This document shows positions 1 to 6,234 of a stretch of DNA of 7,139 nucleotides, piece by piece. Numbering within the stretch: the stretch's first letter is position 1; each line of letters begins with the position of its first letter. Source of the DNA: Rhodospirillaceae bacterium (GTDB lineage: Bacteria; Pseudomonadota; Alphaproteobacteria; UBA8366; GCA-2717185); the NCBI GenBank assembly GCA_028817685.1, contig JAPPPC010000248.1, forward strand, positions 1 through 7,139. Direction: 5' to 3'. Below the pieces are notes generated by a model that had not been told where the DNA came from, ran no database searches, and worked only from the letters and a program-made list of their open reading frames with translations. The position numbers and the translations under genes are program-made.

Positions 1-1065
1 GTCTATCCGTGCCACGTCTCGCCGAAGAAGATGCGCACGCACCCGATCGGTACCGGTCCGTTCAAGTTCGTGTCCTTGAAGCAGAACGAAAGCGTCAAGT
101 TCGCCAAGAACGAAGATTATTGGAAGAAGGGCCTGCCGCATCTCGACGGCATCGAGTGGACGATCATCAAAAGCCGGTCGACCCGCGTGCTCGCCTTTAT
201 CGCCAAGAAGTTCGACATGGCTTTCAACGGCGACGTCACCGTGCCGTTGCAGCGCGACGTCGCGGCGCAAAATCCGAGCGCCGTGTGCCAGCGCGTCATG
301 GGCGCCAGCATCAACCTGATCGTCAATCAGGCGAAGCCGCCGTTCGACAACGCCAAAATCCGCAAGGCGATGGTGCTGACCCTGGACCGTCAGTCGGTCA
401 TCGACATCATCTCCAAGGGTGAGAACAAGATGGGCGGCGCCATGTCTCCGCCGCCGCAGGGTGTCTGGGGCTTCACGCCCGAGTTCATCTCGCAGGTTGC
501 CGGCTTCGATCCCGACGTGAAAGCGAACCGGGAGAAGGCCCGCGCCCTGATGAAGGAAGCGGGTTACGGACCGGACAACCGCCTGAAGGTCGAAGTGTCG
601 ACGCGTAACATCGCCACCTATCGCGATCCCGCAGTGCTGCTGATCGACCATCTGAAGGAGGTCTATATCGACGGCACCCTGAAGACGATCGAGACAAGCA
701 ACTGGCACGCCACCGTGGCCCGCAAGGACTACATGGTCGGCCTGAATGCGACGGCCGTCGGGGTGGACGATCCGGATGCGAATTTCTTCGAGAACTATTC
801 CTGCGGTTCGCAACGGAACTACACGGGCTACTGCAAGCCGGAGATGGAAGAACTCTTCGTCAAGCAGTCGATGATGACCGATCAGAAAGCGCGTAAGCAG
901 CTCGTCCTGGAAATCGACAAGACACTCCAGGAAGATGCGGCGCGTCCGATCATCATGCACAACCAGTCCTACACCTGCTGGCAAGAGCACGTGAAGGGCT
1001 ACGTCGCCCATGTGAACAGCCTTTACAATGGTTGGCGCATGGAAGACGTCTGGATCGACAAATAG
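1..1065 (+). CDS. ABC transporter substrate-binding protein, SBP_bac_5 family (5' end missing)
   Basis: This is the C-terminal part of a periplasmic solute-binding protein of the peptide/nickel (DppA/OppA, SBP_bac_5) class, which captures a solute and delivers it to the permeases encoded next. The frame is open from base 1, so the true start and signal peptide lie upstream; 354 residues are visible. Family hallmarks are the GTGPFKF stretch (local residues 17-23), then an N-x-D-Y-W-K-K-G-x-P-x-L-D-G segment, an R-x-A-M-x-x-x-x-D-R block typical of these proteins, and a C-terminal NGWRMEDVWIDK ending. Cysteines at local residues 268 and 278 (CGSQRNYTGYC) could form a disulfide in the periplasm, which is inference. 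The internal ATG at 31 lies within the conserved domain and is not the real start. The gene is followed by a strong terminator and then the permeases. The substrate cannot be read from the sequence: this family carries peptides, nickel, opines, sugars and other solutes. Confidence 0.95.
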   Translation, partial: VYPCHVSPKKMRTHPIGTGPFKFVSLKQNESVKFAKNEDYWKKGLPHLDGIEWTIIKSRSTRVLAFIAKKFDMAFNGDVTVPLQRDVAAQNPSAVCQRVMGASINLIVNQAKPPFDNAKIRKAMVLTLDRQSVIDIISKGENKMGGAMSPPPQGVWGFTPEFISQVAGFDPDVKANREKARALMKEAGYGPDNRLKVEVSTRNIATYRDPAVLLIDHLKEVYIDGTLKTIETSNWHATVARKDYMVGLNATAVGVDDPDANFFENYSCGSQRNYTGYCKPEMEELFVKQSMMTDQKARKQLVLEIDKTLQEDAARPIIMHNQSYTCWQEHVKGYVAHVNSLYNGWRMEDVWIDK

Positions 1066-1077
1066 TCAATCGAGATC

Positions 1078-1113
1078 CCGGAGCCGCGCGTTTGTGCGGC
1101 TCCGGTTTTTTTT
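1078..1113 (+). terminator. Rho-independent terminator after the binding-protein gene
   Basis: A perfect 10-bp GC-rich inverted repeat, CCGGAGCCGC (1078-1087) and GCGGCTCCGG (1096-1105), encloses an 8-base loop and is followed at once by eight T residues (1106-1113). It begins 12 bases after the stop codon of the binding-protein gene. A second run of seven T (1120-1126), preceded by another CGG, follows. The structure is strong. Because it sits inside an evident transporter gene cluster, it probably limits rather than abolishes transcription into the permease genes. Confidence 0.92.
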
Positions 1114-1147
1114 AATCGGTTTTTTTAGCACTTTCATCACGCGCACC

Positions 1148-1165
1148 GGCCGCCATTTGGCGGCC
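1148..1165 (+). other. Hairpin just upstream of the permease ribosome binding site
   Basis: GGCCGCC (1148-1154) and GGCGGCC (1159-1165) form a perfect 7-bp, all-GC stem with a 4-base ATTT loop. There is no T-tract, so it is not a terminator by itself. It ends five bases before the G-run that serves as ribosome binding site for the next gene. Possible roles are protecting the 5' end of a processed permease mRNA or modulating its translation; both are inference. The rest of the 117-base gap (1066-1182) shows no convincing promoter. Confidence 0.6.
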
Positions 1166-1170
1166 AAACG

Positions 1171-1185
1171 GGGGGCAAGGTCTTG
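1171..1185 (+). promoter_or_regulatory. Ribosome binding site and TTG start of the first permease gene
   Basis: A GGGGG run (1171-1175) lies seven bases before TTG at 1183-1185. This TTG is the only sensible start: the next in-frame Met (residue 12) would remove half of the first membrane helix, and no upstream in-frame ATG exists after the hairpin. A TTG start together with a G-run rather than a clean AGGAGG suggests modest translation. Confidence 0.65.
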
Positions 1186-2130
1186 GCAACCTATCTCGTA
1201 AAGCGATTCCTGCTGATGCTGCTGACGCTCATCGGCATGTCGATCATCATTTTCGTCCTGCTGCGTATGATGCCCGGCAATATCGTCGACATCATGTTCG
1301 ACTCCGCCGGCTTCGTGGACCCGGCCGAGAAGGCGGAGATCGAGAAGGAGCTTGGCCTCGACCGGCCGATACCGGTGCAGTACATGGACTGGATCATCGG
1401 CCTGCTGAAATGGGATCTGGGCTTTTCGTACGTTTCCGAAATGCCGGCCGTCGACGAATTGGGTCCCCGCATTCCGATCACGGCAAAACTGGCGATCATG
1501 GCGCTCGGATTCTCGGTGCTGTTCGGCGTCCCGCTGGGCGTGATCAGCGCCGTTAAGCAGGACACCGCGCTGGATTATACGTTGCGCGTTATCAGCCTGA
1601 GCGGCCTGTCGCTGCCTTCCTTCTGGCTGGCGCTGCTGATCCTGATGGCGTCACTCGCCCTGTTCGGCGACATCCCGATCTATACCGACCCGCCGGAAAA
1701 CTTATGGGACGAGTTGCTTCTCTACACCATACCCGCGGCCGCCGTCGGGTTCCGAAGTTCGGCCTTGATCATGCGGCTGACCCGATCATCGATGCTCGAA
1801 GTACTGCGGCAGGATTACATCCGAACCGCCAGATCCAAGGGGGCGTCGGAAAACTCGGTCAACTATTCGCACGCGCTGAAGAATGCCTTCCTGCCCGTCA
1901 CCACGATCATCGGCATCGAGGCGGCCTTCCTGATCGGCGGGTTGATCATTACGGAGACCGTTTTCAACATCCCCGGCGTAGCGCACTTCCTGGTCGAAGC
2001 GATCCTGATGCGTGACTATCCGATCGTGCAAAACCTCGTGATGCTGATCGCGCTGATCGTGGTCACGGTGAACTTCATTGTCGACCTGACCTACGGTGCG
2101 CTCGATCCGCGCATCAAGTACGGCGAATAG
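1183..2130 (+). CDS. ABC transporter permease, DppB/OppB-like
   Basis: This is the first of two inner-membrane permeases that form the channel of the peptide/nickel-type importer. It is 315 residues, a normal length for DppB/OppB. Hydrophobic segments lie at about residues 9-29, 102-124, 135-160, 178-197, 240-262 and 283-305, giving the six helices expected. A soluble periplasmic stretch follows helix 1 (about 33-100) and contains the family motif KELGLDRPIPVQY. The cytoplasmic EAA loop that contacts the ATPases is clear at about 206-235 (EVLRQDYIRTARSKG, then HALKNAFLPV). The C terminus, YGALDPRIKYGE, is typical. It starts at TTG and is followed 13 bases later by the second permease. Family assignment is secure; the transported substrate is unknown. 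Confidence 0.95.
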   Translation: MATYLVKRFLLMLLTLIGMSIIIFVLLRMMPGNIVDIMFDSAGFVDPAEKAEIEKELGLDRPIPVQYMDWIIGLLKWDLGFSYVSEMPAVDELGPRIPITAKLAIMALGFSVLFGVPLGVISAVKQDTALDYTLRVISLSGLSLPSFWLALLILMASLALFGDIPIYTDPPENLWDELLLYTIPAAAVGFRSSALIMRLTRSSMLEVLRQDYIRTARSKGASENSVNYSHALKNAFLPVTTIIGIEAAFLIGGLIITETVFNIPGVAHFLVEAILMRDYPIVQNLVMLIALIVVTVNFIVDLTYGALDPRIKYGE

Positions 2131-2143
2131 GGGGAGGCTCGTC

Positions 2144-3037
2144 ATGGTACAAATCGACCAACAAGCCGAACTCGCCCGGGCGGGCGCCAACATCGAAGGG
2201 CGCTGGGACGCCATCGTCCATTTCTCGAAAAATTTCCCGCTGGCCGTGACCGGGATCGTCATCGTCATCGTCTTCGTGGTCATGGCGCTCTTTGCCGAGG
2301 TGATCGCGTCGCACGATCCGGTCCAAACCAATTCCGCCCTGTCGCTCGGCGCGCCCAGCACGGACAACATCATGGGCAACGACATGATGGGGCGCGACAT
2401 GTTCGCGCGCATCGTCCACGGGTCGCGGATCTCGCTCATCGTCGGCGTCGCCTCGACGCTGCTGGGGGGCGCAATTGGCGTCTTCATCGGGCTGATGTCG
2501 GGCTACCTGCTGGGCTGGTTCGACCTGATCATGCAGCGCATCATCGATATCATGCAGGCGCTGCCCCTTTTGGTGCTGGCGCTGGTGATGGCGGCGTCGC
2601 TCGGCCCGTCGCTGGAAAACACCATCATCGCCATTTCAATTCCATTGGTGCCCAGAGTGGCCCGTGTCGTGCGGTCGAGTACCTTGGCCCTGCGCGAGAT
2701 GCCATTCGTCGAAGCGGCGCGCGCCGCCGGCATGGTCGAGCTGCGCGTTGCGATCCGCCATGTGCTGCCGAACACTTTGGCGCCGCTGATCGTGCTGGCA
2801 ACCGCGCAGCTCGGTTCCGCGATCCTGGTCGAGGCCTCGCTCTCCTTCCTGGGTCTGGGCGTGCCGGAACCGCACCCCTCCTGGGGCCGCATGCTGTCCG
2901 AAAATGCCGCGGAATATGCGCGCGTCGCACCCTGGCTGGTGATCTTCCCCGGCCTGGCGATCAGCCTGGTCGTGTTCGGCACCAATCTGCTGGGTGACGC
3001 GCTGCGCGACATCCTCGATCCAAGACAGCGCAGCTAG
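2144..3037 (+). CDS. ABC transporter permease, DppC/OppC-like
   Basis: This is the second inner-membrane permease, pairing with the preceding DppB-like protein. The chosen ATG gives 297 residues and has a good GGAGG (2133-2137) six bases upstream. An in-frame GTG at 2096 would add 16 residues overlapping the previous gene and has no ribosome binding site, so it was not used. Membrane segments lie near 31-55, 97-122, 139-154, 160-176, 214-239 and 264-287. Family signatures are present in order: MGNDMMGRDMFARIVHGSRISL-type motif (77-98), EAA loop (LREMPFVEAARAAGM 183-197, then HVLPNTLAPL), EASLSFLGLGVPEPHPSWG (230-248), and DALRDILDPR at the C terminus. The commonly seen His-Pro-Leu-Gly-Thr-Asp before GRD is altered here to N-I-M-G-N-D, a mild divergence. 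Product and position agree with a Dpp-type operon. Confidence 0.95.
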   Translation: MVQIDQQAELARAGANIEGRWDAIVHFSKNFPLAVTGIVIVIVFVVMALFAEVIASHDPVQTNSALSLGAPSTDNIMGNDMMGRDMFARIVHGSRISLIVGVASTLLGGAIGVFIGLMSGYLLGWFDLIMQRIIDIMQALPLLVLALVMAASLGPSLENTIIAISIPLVPRVARVVRSSTLALREMPFVEAARAAGMVELRVAIRHVLPNTLAPLIVLATAQLGSAILVEASLSFLGLGVPEPHPSWGRMLSENAAEYARVAPWLVIFPGLAISLVVFGTNLLGDALRDILDPRQRS

Positions 3038-3068
3038 CCCTTCCCGCAAACTCTGGCGAGCAAAGTAG

Positions 3069-4130
3069 ATGACCGAGACAATGAGTGACGAGAAGGTGGC
3101 ACCGGTCGCCCCGCAGGACGCCGAACTGGCGATGGAAGTCGAGGGTCTTCAGACCTTCTTCTTCACCCGCCAGGGCATCGTCAAAGCGGTCGATGACGTT
3201 TCCTTCTATCTGAAAAAGGGCGAAACGCTCGGCATCGTCGGGGAATCCGGCTGCGGCAAGAGCATCACCGCCCTGTCCGTCATGCGGCTGGTGCCGGACC
3301 CGCCCGGCAAGACCGTCGGCGGCTCCGTCAAACTGGATGGCCGCAGCCTTCTGGAGCTGTCCCACGACGAGATGCGCGACATCCGTGGCAACGAGATGTC
3401 GATGATCTTCCAGGAGCCGATGACGTCGCTCAATCCGGTCTTCACCATCGGCCACCAGATCAGCGAGGCGCTGATCCTGCATCAGGGCATGACCAAGGCG
3501 CAGGCTCTCCAACGATCCGTCGAAATGCTGGACCTGGTGAAGATTCCGGAAGCCGCCCAGCGGGTAAACGAATATCCGCACCAACTGTCCGGCGGCATGC
3601 GCCAGCGGGTGATGATCGCGATGGCGCTGGCCTGCAATCCGAAAGTACTGATCGCCGATGAGCCGACGACCGCACTGGACGTGACCATCCAGGCGCAGAT
3701 TCTCGACCTGATCCTGCAGCTACAGCAGCAGCTCGGCACCGCGGTCATCCTGATTACGCACGATCTCGGCGTCATCGCGGAAACCGCGCAGCGCGTCGTC
3801 GTCATGTATGCCGGCAAGAAAGTGGAGGAAGCCAGCGTCGAAGACCTCTTCGCCGAGCCGATGCACCCCTACACGCACGGCCTGCTGGCATCGGTACCGC
3901 ACCTTGACGTCATGAAGGGCGAAGACACCGACGACGTCGAGCGGCTGGAGGAGATTCCCGGCATTGTGCCGTTGCTACACAATTTGCCGCCGGGCTGCAC
4001 CTTCGCCCCGCGTTGTCAGTTCGCGGACGATAAATGCACGAGCGCCTACCCCCCCTACACGGAACGGAAACCGGATCACTGGGTCGCCTGCTGGCATTCG
4101 GACCGGCTGTATGGAGATGACAATGACTGA
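3069..4130 (+). CDS. ABC transporter ATP-binding protein, DppD/OppD-like
   Basis: This is one of two cytoplasmic ATPases energising the importer, 353 residues. Visible in order are Walker A GESGCGKS (58-65, Lys64), Q-loop Gln115 (IFQEPMTSLNP), ABC signature LSGGMRQR (173-180), Walker B VLIADEPTTALD (193-204, Asp197 and Glu198) and switch His231 (THD). The oligopeptide-type C-terminal extension (HPYTHGLLASVP, 266-277) ends with four cysteines, C310-x5-C316-x6-C323-x17-C341. That arrangement is associated with a [4Fe-4S] cluster in DppD-type proteins, so cluster binding is inferred from family knowledge. All nucleotide-binding residues are intact. The start at 3069 has a weak GGCGAG eight bases upstream; ATG 3081 (Met5) is an alternative that does not touch any domain. 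It follows the DppC-like gene by 31 bases and overlaps the next gene by 8 bases. Confidence 0.95.
   Translation: MTETMSDEKVAPVAPQDAELAMEVEGLQTFFFTRQGIVKAVDDVSFYLKKGETLGIVGESGCGKSITALSVMRLVPDPPGKTVGGSVKLDGRSLLELSHDEMRDIRGNEMSMIFQEPMTSLNPVFTIGHQISEALILHQGMTKAQALQRSVEMLDLVKIPEAAQRVNEYPHQLSGGMRQRVMIAMALACNPKVLIADEPTTALDVTIQAQILDLILQLQQQLGTAVILITHDLGVIAETAQRVVVMYAGKKVEEASVEDLFAEPMHPYTHGLLASVPHLDVMKGEDTDDVERLEEIPGIVPLLHNLPPGCTFAPRCQFADDKCTSAYPPYTERKPDHWVACWHSDRLYGDDND
4113..4130 (+). promoter_or_regulatory. Overlapping stop/start with ribosome binding site for the second ATPase gene
   Basis: GGAG (4113-4116) lies six bases before ATG 4123, and that ATG overlaps the end of the previous gene by eight bases (ATGACTGA, 4123-4130). 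Two other in-frame ATGs, at 4111 and 4117, overlap or flank the binding site and so are poorer starts. The arrangement implies coupled translation of the two ATPase subunits. Confidence 0.75.
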
Positions 4131-5115
4131 GGTCGCAGCCACGGGCGCAAGCAATACGCCGGTCCTGAAGGTCGAAGGGCTGAAGAAGCATTTCCCGATC
4201 AAGAAAGGGATTCTGTCTCGCACGGTCGGCCATGTTTACGCGGTGGACGGCGTCAGCTTTCACATCAACGAGGGCGAAACGCTCGGTCTCGTTGGCGAAA
4301 GCGGCTGCGGCAAGTCCACCGTCGGGCGCACCGTCCTGCGCCTGCTGGAGCCGACGGAAGGGGCAATCGAAGTCGATGGCACCGACATCACCGAGCTGGA
4401 CAAGCCGGGGCTGCGCGACTTCCGCCGCGAGATGCAGATCATCTTCCAGGACCCTTACTCGTCGCTCAACCCGCGCATGACGGCGGGCGATATCGTCGGC
4501 GAGCTGCTGAAGGTGCACGGCATCGCCGACGGCAAGGAGAAGGAAGAACGAGTCGCCGAACTGTTCGACCGGGTCGGGCTGCGGCAAAACCAGATGGAGA
4601 ATTTCCCGCATCAGTTCTCCGGTGGCCAGCGCCAACGCATCGGGATCGCCCGCGCCTTGGCGCTGAATCCGCGGCTGATCATTGGCGACGAGCCTGTTTC
4701 CGCCCTCGACGTGTCGATCCAGGCGCAGGTCATCAACCTGCTGATGGATCTGCAGGAAGAGTTCAAGCTTTCCTATCTTTTCATCGCGCATGATTTGGCG
4801 GTCGTCGAACATATCAGCGACTACATCGCCGTGATGTATCTCGGCCGGATCGTCGAATACACCGACAAGAAGACCCTGTTCACCAGCCCGCAGCATCCCT
4901 ACACCGAAGCGCTGCTGTCGGCCGTGCCGATCCCCGACCCGACGATCAAGCGCAAGAAGATCATCCTGCAGGGCGACGTTCCCAGCCCGATCAAACCGCC
5001 CTCCGGCTGCCATTTCCACACGCGCTGCCCCTATGCGGAAGAGCGCTGCAAGGTGGAAGTCCCGACGCTCAAGGAGATCGCGCCGGGCCACCAGGTGTCC
5101 TGTCACCTGCGCTGA
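4123..5115 (+). CDS. ABC transporter ATP-binding protein, DppF/OppF-like
   Basis: This is the second cytoplasmic ATPase, 330 residues from ATG 4123, expected to dimerise with the preceding DppD-like subunit. Motifs are Walker A GESGCGKST (58-66, Lys64), Q-loop Gln109 (IFQDPYSSLNPRM), signature FSGGQRQR (165-172), Walker B LIIGDEPVSALD (185-196, Asp189 and Glu190) and switch His223 (AHD). The PYSSLNPRM and FSGGQRQRIGIARAL strings are typical of DppF rather than DppD. The C-terminal oligopeptide-type domain (QHPYTEALLSAVP) is followed by four cysteines, C296-x5-C302-x6-C309-x17-C327, with the same spacing as in the DppD-like partner. A longer reading frame extends upstream to 3964 inside the previous gene, but that extension lacks domain content and is rejected. 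This is the last transporter gene; no terminator hairpin is evident after its stop. Confidence 0.95.
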   Translation: MTEVAATGASNTPVLKVEGLKKHFPIKKGILSRTVGHVYAVDGVSFHINEGETLGLVGESGCGKSTVGRTVLRLLEPTEGAIEVDGTDITELDKPGLRDFRREMQIIFQDPYSSLNPRMTAGDIVGELLKVHGIADGKEKEERVAELFDRVGLRQNQMENFPHQFSGGQRQRIGIARALALNPRLIIGDEPVSALDVSIQAQVINLLMDLQEEFKLSYLFIAHDLAVVEHISDYIAVMYLGRIVEYTDKKTLFTSPQHPYTEALLSAVPIPDPTIKRKKIILQGDVPSPIKPPSGCHFHTRCPYAEERCKVEVPTLKEIAPGHQVSCHLR

Positions 5116-5150
5116 GTCTCTGCACCCCGAAATCACCCCCGCACCGGCCA

Positions 5151-5180
5151 TTGCCCGCCATTCGTTTGCACGCTAATAAT
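5151..5180 (+). promoter_or_regulatory. Candidate sigma70-type promoter for the marR operon
   Basis: TTGCCC (5151-5156) is a possible -35 element and AATAAT (5175-5180, five of six matches to TATAAT) a possible -10, with an 18-base spacer. Transcription would begin near 5187, about 35 bases before the regulator start. An alternative pair is TTGCAC (5166-5171) with TAACGT (5189-5194), spacer 17. Both overlap the palindromes described at 5172-5200. The rest of the gap from 5116 shows no other structure. The prediction is by eye only. Confidence 0.5.
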
Positions 5181-5200
5181 TAGCAAGCTAACGTAATACG
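5172..5200. promoter_or_regulatory. Stacked palindromes, probable MarR operator
   Basis: Three dyads follow one another in 29 bases. GCTAAT-A-ATTAGC (5172-5184) is a perfect 6-1-6 palindrome. TTAGC-AA-GCTAA (5180-5191) overlaps it and shares the TTAGC half-site. CGTA-A-TACG (5192-5200) abuts it. The site lies 22-50 bases before the regulator start and covers the predicted -10 element. MarR dimers commonly bind such short palindromes next to their own genes, so autorepression is the natural inference. Confidence 0.65.
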
Positions 5201-5221
5201 CTGAACCGCGGACAGGGGAAT

Positions 5222-5704
5222 ATGGGAACGCCGTCGGACGAGCTGATCGTCAGTTTCGCCAGACGTTTGGCCGAGACCAATCAGAAATGGCGGGCCGAGC
5301 TGGACCTCCGGCTGGGGCCGCTGGGGCTGAGCCAGGCGCGCGGGCTGATCCTGCATTACCTGTCGATCCATGGCGACGGGCTGCAGCAGAACGAACTGGC
5401 CGAAATCGTCGGTATCCGCGGCTCGACCCTGGTGCGGCAGCTCGACCGGCTCGAATCGGATGGCTGGGTGGCGCGCCGCAACGACCCGGAGGACCGCCGC
5501 GCCAAGACGATCCACCTGTCGGATAAAGCCGCGCCCATGGTGCGCGAGATTCAGAATATCGTCGAACAGCTGCGCTCGGAGTTCCTGTCCGGCCTGACGG
5601 ACGCGCAACTCCAGACCTGTTTCGCCGTCTTCGATCACATCCATGACCGTATCAATGCCAGCGGCGGCCGCGACGCGCCGGCGCGCGCAACCAGCAGCCG
5701 GTAG
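5222..5704 (+). CDS. MarR-family transcriptional regulator
   Basis: This is a winged helix-turn-helix DNA-binding protein of 160 residues, a normal MarR length. The N-terminal helix (about 5-32) and C-terminal helices (about 103-145) would form the dimer interface. The DNA-binding core runs from LSQARGLILHYL (36-47), through the helix-turn-helix with recognition helix near GIRGSTLVRQLDRLESDGW (64-82), to the wing DPEDRRAKTIHLS (88-100), which contains the conserved D-x-R motif. The last 15 or so residues are Ala/Arg/Ser-rich and probably disordered. The ATG is preceded by AGGGG (5214-5218), slightly close at three bases. A hot-dog protein gene starts 26 bases after the stop codon, so it is probably first in an operon it controls. 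By context it may respond to an acyl-CoA or aromatic/alicyclic acid, as BadR-type MarR proteins do; the actual ligand is not visible. Confidence 0.92.
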   Translation: MGTPSDELIVSFARRLAETNQKWRAELDLRLGPLGLSQARGLILHYLSIHGDGLQQNELAEIVGIRGSTLVRQLDRLESDGWVARRNDPEDRRAKTIHLSDKAAPMVREIQNIVEQLRSEFLSGLTDAQLQTCFAVFDHIHDRINASGGRDAPARATSSR

Positions 5705-5729
5705 GCGTTACCGCAAGAGGGAAGGGAAT

Positions 5730-6197
5730 ATGCAGAACGAATTGGAATATGTCGGGCTCGGCCTGTACTGGAACGACCTGACCGTGGGACAGAAGTTCCG
5801 CACCATCAACCGGACGGTGACCGAAACCGACCTGGTCAATTTCATCAACGCGACCGGCATGGTCGAGGTCATGTTCACCGATGCGACCTTCGGCGATGCG
5901 CATGGCGCGGTGAAAGGGCGGCCGGTGCCGGGGGCGCTCTGCTACACCTTCATCGAAGGGCTGCTCGTGCAATCGACGATGCAGCACACCGGTCTCGCCA
6001 TGCTGGAGACGACATTGAAGATCAAGGCGCCGACCTTCGTCAACGACACGATCCATGGTGAGATCGAAGTTACGGCGGTGCGGCAGACCAGCAAGGGCAA
6101 CCGCGGCATCGTCAGCACCACCAACAATATCGTCAATCAGCATGGCGACGTCGTCGCCACCTATGACGTCACACGGATGATGGCCGGCCGCGACTGA
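5730..6197 (+). CDS. MaoC-like hot-dog fold protein (possible acyl dehydratase, atypical active site)
   Basis: A 155-residue protein with the layout of MaoC-type enoyl-CoA hydratases. An N-terminal strand region (YWNDLTVGQKF) leads into VTETDLVNFINATG (30-43), the long hot-dog helix region around PVPGALCYTFIEGLLVQS (66-82), and the closing strands (MLETTLKIKAPTFVNDTIHGEIEV, 91-114, then the GNRGIVSTTNNIVNQHGDVVATY region, 123-145). In canonical (R)-hydratases the segment after T-G reads D-x-N-P-x-H and supplies the catalytic Asp and His; here it reads M-V-E-V-M-F (44-49), so both are missing. The gene may act on a CoA or acyl thioester by another mechanism, bind without catalysis, or need a partner. 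The start at 5730 has GAGGG (5717-5721) eight bases upstream. An ATG at 5643 would add an Arg/Ala-rich stretch overlapping the regulator gene and is rejected. It sits between the regulator and the dehydrogenase genes. Confidence 0.85.
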   Translation: MQNELEYVGLGLYWNDLTVGQKFRTINRTVTETDLVNFINATGMVEVMFTDATFGDAHGAVKGRPVPGALCYTFIEGLLVQSTMQHTGLAMLETTLKIKAPTFVNDTIHGEIEVTAVRQTSKGNRGIVSTTNNIVNQHGDVVATYDVTRMMAGRD

Positions 6198-6220
6198 CGG
6201 CCCGCCGGGAAGAACAGATA

Positions 6221-6234
6221 GGGAGACAAAAGTG
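6221..6234 (+). promoter_or_regulatory. Ribosome binding site and GTG start of the dehydrogenase gene
   Basis: GGGAG (6221-6225) lies six bases before GTG 6232-6234. This decides the start in favour of GTG over the in-frame TTG at 6241, which lies 15 bases from the motif. The next gene carries a nearly identical leader, GGGAGA then six or so bases then ATG. Confidence 0.75.

Noticed and set aside
9..422. Plus-strand open frame of 137 codons near the left edge
   Set aside because: It is out of frame with the binding-protein gene and gives an Arg-rich, domain-less product.
2096..2143. GTG-started extension of the second permease
   Set aside because: It overlaps the first permease gene without a ribosome binding site, while ATG 2144 has GGAGG at ideal distance.
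1786..2487. Minus-strand open frame of 233 codons across the two permease genes
   Set aside because: It is antisense to both EAA-loop permeases, and its product is low-complexity and family-less.
3964..4122. N-terminal extension of the second ATPase
   Set aside because: It lies inside the first ATPase gene and has no domain content; GGAG at 4113-4116 supports ATG 4123.
3910..5151. Long minus-strand open frame of 413 codons opposite the second ATPase gene
   Set aside because: It is antisense to an unmistakable DppF-like gene, matches no family I recognise, and long open antisense frames are expected in GC-rich coding DNA.
5116..5171. Terminator after the second ATPase gene
   Set aside because: I looked for a GC stem followed by a T-run and found only C-rich sequence without a convincing hairpin.
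5643..5729. N-terminal extension of the MaoC-like protein
   Set aside because: It overlaps the regulator gene, encodes an Arg/Ala-rich stretch outside the hot-dog domain, and a good ribosome binding site supports ATG 5730.
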